Assembly: GCF_020497125.1 (NCBI RefSeq) | Contig: NC_059081.1 | Coordinates: 63,322,768 to 63,386,767, forward strand | Length of the DNA stretch: 64,000 nt | Source of the DNA: Mauremys mutica | Lineage: Eukaryota > Chordata > Testudines > Geoemydidae | Direction of reading: 5' to 3' | In this document: in pieces, positions 35,023 through 46,253 of the stretch | Position numbering within the stretch: position 1 is the first letter of the stretch | How the letters are laid out: the number at the start of each line of letters is the position of its first letter | Made by a program: the position numbers and the translations under genes | Notes under the pieces: model-generated | Seen by the model: the letters and a program-made list of their open reading frames with translations, nothing else | What the model was told of the DNA's origin: nothing | The model's database searches: none

Positions 35023-36545
35023 TTTTTTATTTTTTTAAAACTCTAGGTAGCTTAAATTTGGGGGGGAGGAGGGAGAGAGGGGAAGGAAAAAAGTAATTTT
35101 GAACTGGGAAACCAGCATTTATTGTTGCGAAAATGTCAAAACAGCACGTTTCAACCATTTCAAAACCTTTTCCAAACATTTTTCAAGTCAAGAAATTTGC
35201 CTAAATGGACCCTTTGCCATGACAAGATTTGGTTGCAAAGAATCAGCATTTTTTCAGTGAACAACTGCTTTTGTCAAAAAAATTCCCAACCAACTGTAAT
35301 CAACGTGCATACCAGAACCATGTCTTGTGTCAGTAAACTGAAGCTCAGGGAGGCAATCTCGTTGTGTTGACTAGACGATGCATAAGTCCGTTACCACAAA
35401 AGAGGCAATGTTGTTTCATTAGAAAAGGGAAGATTTGTTGATAATCTTCTGATCAGGAACAGAGTGTTCCAGCACTGCTGAAAGAGATTTCGGAAGTGGG
35501 TTGATATTCAGTCGTGGGTGTGCTTCTGAGAGATGATCAGCACTGAAGTTCATGAACACACAAAGCATTTTCAGTCTCTTGTTGACTGTAAAATAATAAT
35601 TAATAAATGGAAACAAATGCTAATGACACTTATTGCAGGCAAGAAACTCCCTTGACTGCACAAATGTTTGCTGTGGACATTCCGGATTTAAATAATTTTG
35701 CCCAGAGGCAGAGTTTAGTTGCTTTGTTCACTATAGCAAGCTGCACTTATTCGCAGAAATGGAAAAAAATATTTCCTCCAGAAAATGGATAAGGAAAGGT
35801 ACAGTTTCCCACATAGGGAATTCTTGCTTAGGAACAGCAGCTGTATACATGCTCCCAGTCAATGTCACCTTGGGTCAGAGATAAACAGCTCTGCACAAAG
35901 AGAGGGTGGAACAAATGATTTAACAAGAAATCACCTGAAAAGTGTCTCAGGCTATAGTCAGACCTATAGTAGCGACGACAGGATACGTGCCTGATCCAAA
36001 GCTCATTTTGAAGCCAATGGAAATCTTGCCATTAAAGTCATTAAACTTTGGATGAGTCCCACAGAGAACGTCTTTTTCACCATACAATAAATGACTGCAA
36101 AATGACAACAGGAAGAGGTGGACCGAGAACTCCTTAGCAAAAGGATGACTTGCTTTTGTGAAATTTGTACTCATGTGAGCTGTCACTACTGCATAGGACA
36201 TTTCTGGTATAGGGATGTATAGAATGCTTTAGGTGACAGTAAAAGGACTTCAGAATTAGTCCATATCATGAGTAATATCGGAGAGGGGGGAGATGAGAAA
36301 GAACTCTCTTGCCATCTTGTCTATTCCCCTGACTATAAGGTTTACCGGCTAGTTAATAGGTTCAGTGAGGGAAATTTGAGCTTATAACCACAGAGAATAC
36401 CTGGGTAGGAAAAAGATCACTGGAATGAATGAGCGTCTCTGAGAGAGATTTGATAGGTCACAGAGGCAGAAATAAATGAGAAGCACAAGTGCCAGGCATA
36501 AGTTTTAAGCACAACTGAAAAGCTGAAAAAGGAGATTTTTTTTAA
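35023..36545. other. Unassigned intergenic DNA
   Basis: AT-rich. A poly-purine stretch lies at 35061-35095. No gene or bounded repeat was recognised. Confidence 0.35.
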
Positions 36546-36728
36546 TCATAGAAGATTAGGGTTGGAAGGGACCTCAGAAGGTCATCTAGTCCAACTGCCT
36601 GTTCAAAGCAGGACCAATCTCCAGACAGATTTTTACCCCAGTTCCCTAAATGGGCCCCTCAAAGATTCAGCTCATAACCCTGGGTTTAGCAGGCCAATGC
36701 TCAAACCACTGAGCTATCCCTCCCCCCC
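36546..36728 (-). mobile_element. tRNA-derived, CR1-tailed SINE
   Basis: The minus strand reads gggggagggatagctcagtg (tRNA-like head with A box), then gcctgctaaacccagggtta and a degenerate B box, then 'ggactagatgaccttctgag' and the CR1-like tail 'gtcccttccaaccct..tcttctatgatt'. This head-and-tail combination is the turtle Pol III SINE type that shares its 3' end with CR1. Copies on the plus strand lie at 50350-50534 and 59879-60070. Confidence 0.92.
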
Positions 36729-38815
36729 AATGCCTCTCATGTGCCACTGAACAATAGCTACCCAACAACATCATCTTTAATATCAGCAAACGAAACAGCA
36801 CAATTGACGTCTGACATCAGTTAGCACTTCACAGCATCAGCCCTCAGATGTTTCATTCAGACATGATAGAACTTAGCCTATGTCAAATCCAGCTGGGATA
36901 AACCAAGTTGCTGTGGGATCTGGAACTTTTGTGGGAAATCATGCAGTTCACAGAGAGCGTACTTGGCATCACCATGGCTTATTCTTATTTTCATGCCTTG
37001 TAGGAAGAAATGTGCTGCCGTTCATGGTAAGTTTCAAATGTACACCAAACAGATCATTGGTTTGTTAGTTATCTCAGTCTTTTTGGCTCAATTTACACCC
37101 AGGTGACATTTTAAAACTATTTTCACCCCTTTCCCCCAAGTTCAGTCATTTAAAAAACATTTCAATGTTTTACAGCACACTCTGGTAATTCTCAATACCG
37201 ATGATGAAATATGTGGAGATGCGAATGGCTGCATACTGCACCTTCCACCCCTCCTCAAGTGGTTCAGCTTACACAGCAGCACCTACAAAAATGGCCCTTT
37301 TGCTGCCATCTTCACCCCTGGGCCGTGGTGTGCGTTTTTCCCACACGGGAGGAATTCAGTGCATTTCCTTGGCTTTCCCCTTCACAGTTGCCCTTGTTAT
37401 GACAGAGCAGAGCAAGAGTGAAATCTTTCTAAGAGTCGAGACTGAGGCACGGACTGCAGCACTGTCCCACCATGATGAGAGCCACTGCATGTCCATTTAA
37501 GGGTTCTCTGCTGAGTTCCCTCTACCTGGGCCATCATGGTGAGGCATGCAGGAGCTCCTTAGCTATTCTATCAGATAATGTTATACCATGTCCACCACCA
37601 CATTTGAGCTGAAGCAATGAAAAAGTGCCTGGAAAGCAGAAGCATGCCAGAGGGGTGCGCTTAGAGGGGCTGTGGAGAGACGTGGTGTAGGCAGCTGCCA
37701 TCTTATGCATCCAATCCCCCCTGGAGAGGAACTCCACTACTTGGAAATCCATGGAAGAATGGAGTGGGATTGTGTGCCAGTGGAAGAATTTGATCTCAGC
37801 GCAAGGATCTTTGCACCAAAGTTGGCCAACAGGAAGTAAGTATCTGGCAAAGACCTTGATGTGTTTAATGAAAGTACTTTTGACACAGTACTAAAGCTGG
37901 CTGAAGTAGCTCAGGCCTGTATTAACCCAATCACGGCTTCTTCTGATGTTTAATGGAGATTCAGTGGGCACAAATTCATTCACTGTCCAACATCAAAGTC
38001 TTTCAGGGGTCGACATAGAGCAGGAGACATTCCTCCACTACAGGGCACTAATTATATTTAAATTTTCTGGTGCTCTTTTTAGAATTATTTCACTTACCTG
38101 GAAGGTTTTCAAATGATTTCATATTCAGTTAGTATTGCCACTTAATTCCCAAATCATTGCAGAACTCAGTGCATGCAGCAGGGGCTATCTTGTTAGAGAA
38201 TTTAGGTCACATACTACATGAGGTTTTGGTTTGGATGTTTCCGTAAAACAAGCTAAAGCAATAGTATAAATAATCAAACCTAAGTAGCATCTCTGTTTAA
38301 AAACAATGATTTGAAACATTCCACGTTGAGATCAAAGTTCACAAGGTACTGGATGAAAACCCTTTTAAAGTTTTTCCTAGCCCTGTGATTCACAGCAAAG
38401 ACATTTTGGAGTCCAGAGAATCCATTCAAATGCATATACTGTAAACCTTCTGATATCCATTCCTCTTTTCCTTTCAGGTGTACAAATGGAGGAGTCACCT
38501 TTCACATGCCTTCAGAAGAGCATGTGCAGAAAACATCTAAGATGTGTCTGCTGTACAGAGTTTTAAGTGTAATGCAGGTAGTGTAAGTGCTAAAAATTCA
38601 CTTTTTTTGTGCCTTTGACATTTGTGGCATAGAAACCATTTTGCGTAGTCAGCCGCATTATGTAGGTCTGGAGTCCTTGTAAATTAAGCTTCATCATTGA
38701 CCAAGATCTTCACTGAGATTGGCTCAAGGCAGTATATGGATACTAGTAGCTGTTGGCATCATGAGAGGATTCAACCCGTTTTAGATTGGACATACCCATG
38801 GATGTCCATGACTCT
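36729..38815 (-). other. Probable PTH2R 3' UTR and downstream DNA
   Basis: This follows the PTH2R stop codon on the minus strand. I see no canonical AATAAA on the minus strand between 38815 and about 38000. Variant ATTAAA motifs occur near 37950 and 37865, so the transcript end cannot be fixed from sequence alone. A plus-strand 99-codon frame (37201-37500) has no recognised domain. Confidence 0.35.
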
Positions 38816-39211
38816 TCACAGAGCCTCCTCCATTTCTACCCTGTTCCCCTCAGGGTCTGTGCTACTACCCTGCGGTCTAAGTGACTCCTTGAGCGATATA
38901 TCATCCACCTGCTTCTCTTCATCTTCATTGGCCTCCTCATGAACCCAGTGGTGCACACAGTCCTGTTCAGAGTTGCTCCTAACATACCCAGGCAAATTCA
39001 TGTGTGCCTCATTTTGCCTACTGGCATTTCTGCAGACTTTGCTGGAAATCAGAACCATGCGGGAGCTGGTCACCATCTGAGACTGGCTGCTGGTGCTGTG
39101 GGTCATGTTGGTGAGGACGGAGCCATATCTGTAATTGCCACATGGAGTCGTCCTTTTCCAGTCAATAGCCAGGTTCCATCTAGTCCAAGTCTTCTTGATC
39201 TCAGTCTGAAC
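38816..39211 (-). CDS. PTH2R: PTH2R last coding exon: helix 8 and cytoplasmic tail
   Basis: This terminal exon (396 bp, 131 codons plus TGA) encodes the end of the parathyroid hormone 2 receptor, the Gs-coupled receptor for TIP39 (PTH2) at the plasma membrane. It follows the acceptor ccctctgatag and starts VQTEIKKTWTRWNLAIDW, completing the class B 'NGEVQ' motif with the previous exon and forming helix 8. Then come KRTTPCGNYRYGS and a Ser/Thr-rich stretch (TNMTHSTSSQSQ), and an acidic region (EEANEDEEKQVDD) before the stop. Ser/Thr clusters in this region usually serve phosphorylation and arrestin binding; that role is inferred. The frame is intact to the stop. Close paralogue PTH1R is excluded by the following: the loop and TM6 residues in upstream exons match PTH2R better. 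Confidence 0.95.
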   Translation of the reverse strand, partial: VQTEIKKTWTRWNLAIDWKRTTPCGNYRYGSVLTNMTHSTSSQSQMVTSSRMVLISSKVCRNASRQNEAHMNLPGYVRSNSEQDCVHHWVHEEANEDEEKQVDDISLKESLRPQGSSTDPEGNRVEMEEAL

Positions 39212-39815
39212 CTATCAGAGGGAAAAACAAAATCGATCAACAACAGATCTAAGACATAAATTGTAAGGGGAAGGAGTCAACAGCTAAAGGAAGCCTTTAA
39301 TCATCTTCCCCTTAAAGCACAATCTTGAAAATTCACATGGTATGAAGCTCCTCCAGCTGTGCAAAATCAGGTTAAAAATCACGTATTAACCCTTAAGAAA
39401 AATCCCAAATGCCCAAACAAATGTCATCAACTATCAGCCAGATTCTAATTCACTTTCTCAAGTTGTACAGTTCCTTTCTCCAGGAGCCGTCCTATTGTAA
39501 TCATAGATTCAGATTATAAAGCCAGAAGGGACCATCAGCGTAAGGGGTTGCTGAAGTCAGTTTCCTACCATGATGCAAATAATACAGGGGCCTGTTCAAA
39601 TCCAGACAAAAATTGTTTCCATTTTGTTTATTTTATAATTCATAACAATTTAGGGACCCAACTGCGTGACCCTATCCCTTTAAGAGTTGCTCAGCAGCTG
39701 TAGCACAAACAGCTAACTTGCAACCACCCTCTTATTATATTCTGTAGAAAATCTCCCTTTCTGTCACTCAGCGATTTTGGTTAGGAGCCTCATCCGATCT
39801 GTGCTTTAAACTTAC

Positions 39816-39857
39816 CTCTCCGTTGCAGTAACAATAGATGATAGAGACGAAGAAACC
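39816..39857 (-). CDS. PTH2R: PTH2R 42-bp exon: end of TM7
   Basis: The exon is 42 bp, in phase 0 at both ends, with acceptor ccttatccttcag and donor GAG|gtaag. It encodes GFFVSIIYCYCNGE, the second half of TM7 ending in the NGE of the class B NGEVQ signature. That signature contacts the G-protein side of the bundle. A 42-bp exon at this position is characteristic of the secretin-receptor gene family. It is too short to stand out as an open frame and was placed from its family sequence and splice sites. Introns on either side are 604 bp (downstream) and 970 bp (upstream). Confidence 0.96.
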
Positions 39858-40638
39858 CTGAAGGATAAGGAAGCAGAAATCATTAAGAGATAACTGTCAT
39901 GTGAAGAACCATGTCAAATGTAAGTCTTCTTCCAGCTAAATTTTAGCAGATCTAACTCATGTTAAACATATTAATGAAGTTTATCATTTCTCAAAGTCTT
40001 CCAAGTTCATTCCTGTTTCCATGTTATTTTAGCTACACTCAGCAGAGTTTTATCTGTTGTTATCACAATCTCTGGAGAGAGAAGATGAGGAGCTGGAAGA
40101 TAGATACTCTCTCTAGTACAACTGGCTGGAAAATGGAAATCCCTTCCCATGAAATATTTAACATTTTTTGGGGGGAAAAAAAATTGGTCCCAAATCAGGA
40201 TGGAAAGTAAAAAAAAGTGAAATGTTTTGTGAGATGAAAATGGCATTTTCTATTGGAAAATTATTCCGATGGACAATTTCCAACCAATTAGCTCTGCTCT
40301 CTAATATCTTCAGATTCACGTCTGCAGTGTCTGTTTTCTCTGATATTTCTTGAGTCTACATAATCTTGTGGTTATTTGCATCCAGTTGGCATAGTAATTG
40401 AATCCATATTGTAGAAAAGTAAATTAAACTCGGATCTTCATCCCTGAAGCAGAACTTTCCTAACTAGGAAACAAAAAGACATCTATTTTATCACAAAAGC
40501 TAATAATACGCCACCAGAGAAAACACTCTCACGATATAGTCATCACAATCCTTCCTGTGGTAAATAGCACACAGAGAAGCAGGAGTACTGTTGTATTTTC
40601 TCTAGTGTGGAATGAACCCCCAGAGCTCCCAGCTGCTA

Positions 40639-40693
40639 CTAGGTTTAGGAACGCAATGACCAACCCTGTCAGTCATTGCGTTCCTAAACCTAG
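40639..40693. repeat. Perfect 22-bp hairpin
   Basis: Arm 40639-40660 (ctaggtttaggaacgcaatgac) is exactly complementary to 40672-40693, with an 11-base loop caaccctgtca. The hairpin lies in the 970-bp PTH2R intron, 134 bp from the 40828 exon edge. The flanks also share agagctcc on both sides. No family was recognised. Confidence 0.95.
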
Positions 40694-40827
40694 AGCTCCA
40701 TAAAAATGTGATTTGCCTTTGGCGTCAGAATTACACTGTTACATAGTGTCAAGGATCAGCAGAGAACCAGAGAGAAGGGGTAAGAGATGAGAAGGACAAA
40801 GAACAAACCAGATAATATATCTCGCAC

Positions 40828-40966
40828 CTGGAAAGAGTTGAAGAAGAGTTCACAGTGCATGCGGATCTGCCATCCCAGCCCGGTGAACGTGTGCGGTAGG
40901 CACACAAAGACAATATAATGCACCCCGAAGACCAGAATCAGAACCAAGGTGGACTTCGCTAGCTTC
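40828..40966 (-). CDS. PTH2R: PTH2R exon: TM6, extracellular loop 3, start of TM7
   Basis: 139 bp, acceptor ctctcttacag and donor TTCCAG|gtgcg, entered in phase 2 and left in phase 0. It encodes [20 protein letters not shown] (TM6, with the Lys-Ser-Thr entry and Gly-Val-His of the family), then [19 protein letters not shown] (extracellular loop 3 and TM7 start), then LFFNSFQ. PTH1R carries a proline in the TM6 'LMPLFG' segment, while PTH2R has no proline there. Here the segment reads LILVFG, which supports PTH2R. '[11 protein letters not shown]' also matches PTH2R and not the PTH1R loop. Residues here line the pocket that discriminates PTH, PTHrP and TIP39 (family knowledge). Confidence 0.97.
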
Positions 40967-41920
40967 CTGTAAGAGAGTTACAAAAAATACAGGAATGAGA
41001 GTGGATTGCAGTGAGGAGATCATGTAGACTCATTAAGATTCCATAAATTTGTTGTCTTTTCAACCTCCTACAGAGTAATGACTTCCTATTTTGTTTTTAG
41101 CTAATCATTTTCCAGCATAAAAGAAGTCCCAGTGGCAATATGGGATAATTACATTTCCTCAATCCAGCATAAAACATCAAGTCCCACTTGATTCTGTCCC
41201 CAAACGTACCCCAACAAGGGTGATTTGTACTGCAGCCATTACTCCCTCAGCAGGTACTTACTACCTGAATTAGCGTTACTAGTGCACTGTTGTACACAAA
41301 TACTTTTCTATTACATTAGACCTGTGAGAGCTTTTACACTTCCTCTTGAAAAAGCAAAAGCTCTTTTTTCTTGTGTGAAATGCCAACAAGCTCGTGCGCC
41401 TAGAGAGGGTTCAGTTAAAAGGAAATGGGCATGTCTAAGAAAACACTACAAATTAAGGGCTCTACTGTGGCTTGTAGCAAAAACTCTTCAATAGGGTGTG
41501 GCTTGTAGCTGCAACACCTCAGTGAGGGAACTGTGAAGCATTGCAGCTCCAAAAGGTCCAGTGGAAGTGTACCTACTGCTATATCCCTTGCACGGCTGGC
41601 TGGCTCCACTGCTCAATGTGGTGGAGGCTGGGAGCATGGTCTCACAACCACCTCACCCCACCCTCTCTCCTTTTGCACCCCAGGGTGTACCAGCAGGGAT
41701 CAGTTTCAAATGCTTCCAGAAAATGGGGGAGGTGCTCCCCTCGTTAGCACCACCCTTTCAATACAGCTTTGCAACTTCAGTGTGCCACTACCTAGCCGGC
41801 TGCTCGAGTAACTGTGACAGCCACGAGTGTTTTTCCCATTGGCAGGCAGTGAGAAGGAAGATGTAACCTTTCTTTTCTGATGCAGGCCTTTGCACATTCA
41901 TCTACACTTTTGTCACCTTA

Positions 41921-42213
41921 GGGTACTTCTAGACTACCTGCTGGATCGGCGGGTAGCAATCGATTTATCGGGGATTGATATATCACGTCTCATCTAGACG
42001 CGATATATCGATCCCCGAATGCTCTCCCGTCGACTCCGGAACTCCACCACGGCGAGTGGCGGTAGCGGAGTTGACGGGGGAGCCGCAACCATCAATCCCG
42101 CACCGTGAGGACGGGAGGTAAGTCGAAATAAGATACGTCGACTTTAGCTATGCTATTCCCATAGCTGAAGTTGCGTATCTTACATCGACCCCACCCCCCA
42201 GTATAGACCAGGC
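41921..42213. mobile_element. PIF/Harbinger-like MITE, family 1 (293 bp)
   Basis: After TTA (41918-41920) it begins GGGTACTTCTAGACTACC and ends GTATAGACCAGGC. The interior holds nested inverted motifs: atcgatttatcggggattgatatatc against gatatatcgatccccgaa, and a centre around cgtcgactccggaactccac. It is the inverted counterpart of 58267-58559, with the same length and nearly the same sequence. The right-hand TTA is mutated to TTT. Confidence 0.82.
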
Positions 42214-42415
42214 TTTTGGAATACTCTATTGTAATTCACTCTACAGGATTCTACACACAGCGACCAACTGGAAGCTGAAGCTAGTGCAGTATGTGGCCGA
42301 CTACTTGTTAAGCAGAGCATCATGGAGAGAATACATTACACCAGAGTCTGAACTGACTGCCTGTTTGTTCCAGCTGGAGCTTTAATTATATTATTGGTTA
42401 TAATTATAATGTTCT

Positions 42416-43413
42416 TGTGACACTGGCAGGCCAGGTGCCAGCTCTTGCCAAGGCTTTAGGACTCAGCTGAGCACTGACAAATTCATTGCTGGAAACGGGT
42501 CTGTTTCATCTGGGTGTTAGTATGGTGAAGATGGACACTAGGCAGATAACAATGTGCTTAGTGTTTAGACTTTATGACATGCTTGTAAGCTGCTGCATGC
42601 ATTAATCTCACTTGTAATATTTTTATCACATGCTATAAGGTAGTATTTTAGTTTTTGCTGTAATAACTGTACAAAATGTTTGCCCTGAAACTGTCAACCT
42701 GACTGAAAGGGCTTGTCTCCTGCTCATTGAGAAGGCTATCAAAACTCAATGGGCCATTGTGGATACCACAATACAAAGACATTGTTAATTCCCCCTGCAC
42801 ACCCATGAAGAGGCTATGTGCAAAAGGGCTCATCCCAGCAGCTTGAATTCTGGAAGAAGGAAATAAAGATAGAGAACAAGAAAAATTTTGCATTTATTTT
42901 TCTGTTTGAACTTTTTCAGGAACCATGAAGCAGAAGCAGAGATCTCTAGGGTCAACCTAGGTTAGCCCTATAAGACATTCAGTGCTGACAGATTACTACA
43001 ACTCTATCATCTTTTGGAACCATAGACTGTAACTCATTGGAATATATATACTTGCCTGCTTTACCTGTAAATAATTCTCTCACTCCTTTTCTTAGTTAAC
43101 AAATCCGAAGTTAGTTTATTACAGGATTGGCTACAAGCATTGTCTTTGGTGTGAGATCTGGTCTCTTGGGACTGGAAACAACATGAATCTTTTGTGATCT
43201 TTGGTTTATGTGGCAACCAACTATCATGGAGTCCAGCTTACCTGGCTGGCAAGATAGAGTGGAATGCCCAAGGGGACTGTCTGTGACTTCATGGTAAGAC
43301 TGGTATCGTGCTTCGGGAGTTCACATTTGTTACCAGGTTGGTGAAATCTAATTTTTGACCATCTGCCCTGAGATTGGCACTCACTGTTGTGAACCACTCC
43401 AAACAGCACAACA
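42416..43413 (+). mobile_element. Solo LTR, family A (998 bp), antisense to PTH2R
   Basis: It begins TGTGACACTGGCAGGCCAGG and ends ACAGCACAACA. Flanks GTTCT (42411-42415) and GTCCT (43414-43418) differ at one base, consistent with an aged 5-bp duplication. The body aligns along its length with the reverse complement of 16817-17869. It lies in a PTH2R intron in opposite orientation to the gene. No internal retroviral coding remains. Confidence 0.88.
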
Positions 43414-44553
43414 GTCCTTCATTGGTTTGGGAGCTGGTTAAGCGAGACACCACCTCGCACCTTGTAGAGATGCTTGACCTTGCTTGAGTTAAAGGTAGAC
43501 ATCTGCTTGCAGGACATTCTCCACGTTGGGTGCTCAGTTTGGAATGCACTCCCTCCCCTTGATTCACCAGCCTCAGAGTTGTTACCCTGCAAGACCCATC
43601 TGTTTTCTCAGGAGTTTGGTAGATCAATGGGTTGACTTGGGTCCCAAGTGGTGATGGTGGTTATAAGGGTAAGAGGGGATTTTTGAGAGTACACCTCTAT
43701 AAGAGTTCTATAAGCATTTGTGTGTGTGTGTGATTTTAAATTATATTTCATTATGGTTAGGTGTGCTAGAGTTGTAGCCTCTGCTGGATAGATCTAGATT
43801 AATGAATAAATTAGTACTGTTGATTAATCGCAGTTAACTCATGCGATTAACTCAAAACAATTAACTGCGATTAAAAAAATTAATCACGATTAATCGCACT
43901 GTTAAAATAGAATACCAACTGACATGTATTAAATATTTTTGGATGTTTTTCTACATTTTCAAATATATTGATTTCTATTACAACACAGAATACAAAGTGT
44001 ACAGTACTCACTTTATATTATTTTTTATTACAAATATTTGCACTGTAAAAATGATAAACAAAAGAAATAGTATTTTTCAATTCACCTCATACAAGTACTG
44101 TAGTGCAATCTCTCTATCCTTAAAGTGTAACTTACGAATGTAGATTTTTTTTTATTACATAACTGCAGTCAAAAAGAAAACAACGTAAAACTTTACAGCC
44201 TACAAATCCACTCAGTCCTGCTTCTTGTTCAGCCAATTGCTAAGACAAACAAGTTTGTTTACATTTACAGGAGATACTGCTGACTGCTTCTTATTTACAA
44301 TGTCACCTGAAAGTGAGGACAGGTGTTCGCATGGCACTTTTGTAGCCAGCATTGCAAGATATTTACATGCCAGATATGCTAAACATTCATGCTTTGGCCA
44401 CCATTCCAGAGACATGCTTCCATGCTGATGATGCTTGTTAAAAAAAGAATGTGTTAATTAAATTTGCGACTGAACTCCTTGGGGGAGAATTGTATGACTC
44501 CTGCTTTGTTTTACCTACATTCTGTCATATATTTCATGTTATAGCAGTCTTGG

Positions 44554-46253
44554 ATGATGACCCTGCACGTTTGTTTTAAGAACACTTTCACAGCAGATTC
44601 GACAAAACACAAAGAAGGTACCAATATGAGATTTCTACGAATAGACACAGCTCTCGACCTAAGGTTTAAGAATCAGAAGTACCTTCCAAAATCGGAGAGG
44701 GACGAGGTGTGGATAATGCTTTCGTATAACTTAAAAGAGGAACACTCTGATGTGGAAAGTGCAGAACCCCAACCACCAAAAAAGAAAATCAACCTTCTGC
44801 TGGTGGCATCTGACTCAGATGATGAAAATGAATATGCGTCAGTCCGCTCTGCTTTGGATTGTTATCAGGCAGAATCCGTCATAAGCATGAATGCATGTCT
44901 CCTGGAATGGTGGCTGAAGTGTATCTTTAGCACATCTGGCACATAAATATCTTGCGATGCTGGTGTGACGTTGCACTCCATAATGTTTTATGGAAATGCA
45001 CTTATGAGTATGAATATGATGTAACTGGAATATGCCTTATGCAAAAGATCTCTTGTAAGTTACCATTACACAGCTTATTATCTACTGAATATATTCTTCC
45101 TATTTGTATGCATGTATCATTCTTGTATCTGAAGCTAGAAAGATGAAGTATAACTCTATGGTCCTATTGTAATTATGCAAAGTGTGGGCCATTAATGGTG
45201 GTTTAGAATCTTGATGGCTCCCACTGACTAGGACAATTGGTTGTAGATGGTTTATTTACCTGCAAACCTTCCTGTATGTACAGACCAGCCCTGGAAGAAT
45301 GGAGGCTGGGGTCTCACAGGACATGTGAACATATCACATGATACTGTAATCCATCTTAAACCTGGTGCTTTTCCTTTTAGGAGGAGGGGTGGGGACCCAG
45401 AGAGACAAGATTCCTGCCTGGTGCCAAAGCTATAAAAGGGGATGGAACAGAACAAAGGGGGCGGCCAGTCATGAGAACACCCCTGCTTTCCACCTAAGAT
45501 GTCTGCTGGAACTAACAATGACTATACCAGCGGAAAGGATTGGGCTCAGACTAGGAAGGAATCTAGCCTGTGAAAGAAGCTTATTGGAACATCTCTGAGG
45601 GTGAGATTTTACCTGTAATCAGTTTCCTAATGTATTAGGCTTAGACTTGTGTGTTTTTGCTTTATTTTGCTTGGTGACTTACTTTGCTCTGTCTGTTATT
45701 ACTCAGAACCACTTAAATCCTATGTTTTATACTTAATAAAATCACTTTTGTTTATTAGTAAACCCAGAGTAAGTGATTAATAGCTGGAGGAGCAAACAGC
45801 TATGCATATCTCTCTATCAGTGTTATAGAGGGTGGATAATTTATGAGTTTACCTGTATAAGCTTTATACAGAATAAAATGGATTTATTTGGGGTTTGGAT
45901 CCCATTGGGAGCTAGGTGTCAGGGTGCTAGATATAGGTGACTTTCTGAGCAGTTAAAGTCTGCAGCTTTGGGGGTGTGGACCAGACCTGGTTCTGTGTTG
46001 CAGCAGACTAGCATGTCTGGCTCAACAAGGCAGGGTTCTGGAGTCCCAAGCTGGCAGGGAAAATGGGCTCAGAGGTAATTCCAGCACGTCAGGTGACAGT
46101 CCCAAAGGGGATCTCTGTGAACAAACCTGTCACAGCTGGCTACAACAGTGCTGTGTGAACACCTGTTCTCACTTTCAGGTGACATTGTAAACAAGATGTG
46201 GACAGCAGTATCTCCTGCAAATTGTAACCAAACTTGTTTGTCTGAGCGATTAG
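44554..46253 (+). pseudogene. hAT (ZBED-like) transposase C-terminal part, broken
   Basis: The frame at 44554-44946 reads TALDLRFKNQKYLPKSERDE (typical of hAT catalytic-domain ends), an acidic linker (SDSDDENEYASV) and then LLEWW, the entry to the hATC dimerisation domain. The text continues after the LTR as CEHLFSLSGDIVNK (from about 46160), the conserved hATC segment. Breaks seen: a deletion near 44915 that shifts frame, the LTR insertion at 44964, a one-base insertion near 46220 and a stop near 46252. The N-terminal BED finger and most of the catalytic domain are absent. A second copy of the hATC segment lies inverted in the left arm (44212-44415, minus strand). Confidence 0.85.
44964..46134 (+). 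mobile_element. Solo LTR inside the hAT element (1171 bp)
   Basis: It begins TGTGACGTTGCACTCC and ends AAACCTGTCACA. Perfect 5-bp duplications GCTGG lie at 44959-44963 and 46135-46139. A TATA box (gctataaaaggggatgg, about 45429) is followed by a polyadenylation signal (cttaataaaatcac, about 45733), so U3-R-U5 runs on the plus strand, antisense to PTH2R. Removing it and one GCTGG rejoins the hATC coding text in frame across the junction. Confidence 0.95.

Noticed and set aside
37860..37955. PTH2R polyadenylation site
   Set aside because: Only ATTAAA variants are present on the minus strand, without a supporting downstream element that I could judge. Too weak to annotate as a site.
44554..44946. 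Domesticated ZBED-type host gene
   Set aside because: The frame has several breaks, lies inside an element with its own target duplications and is split by an LTR, so it is a dead transposase.
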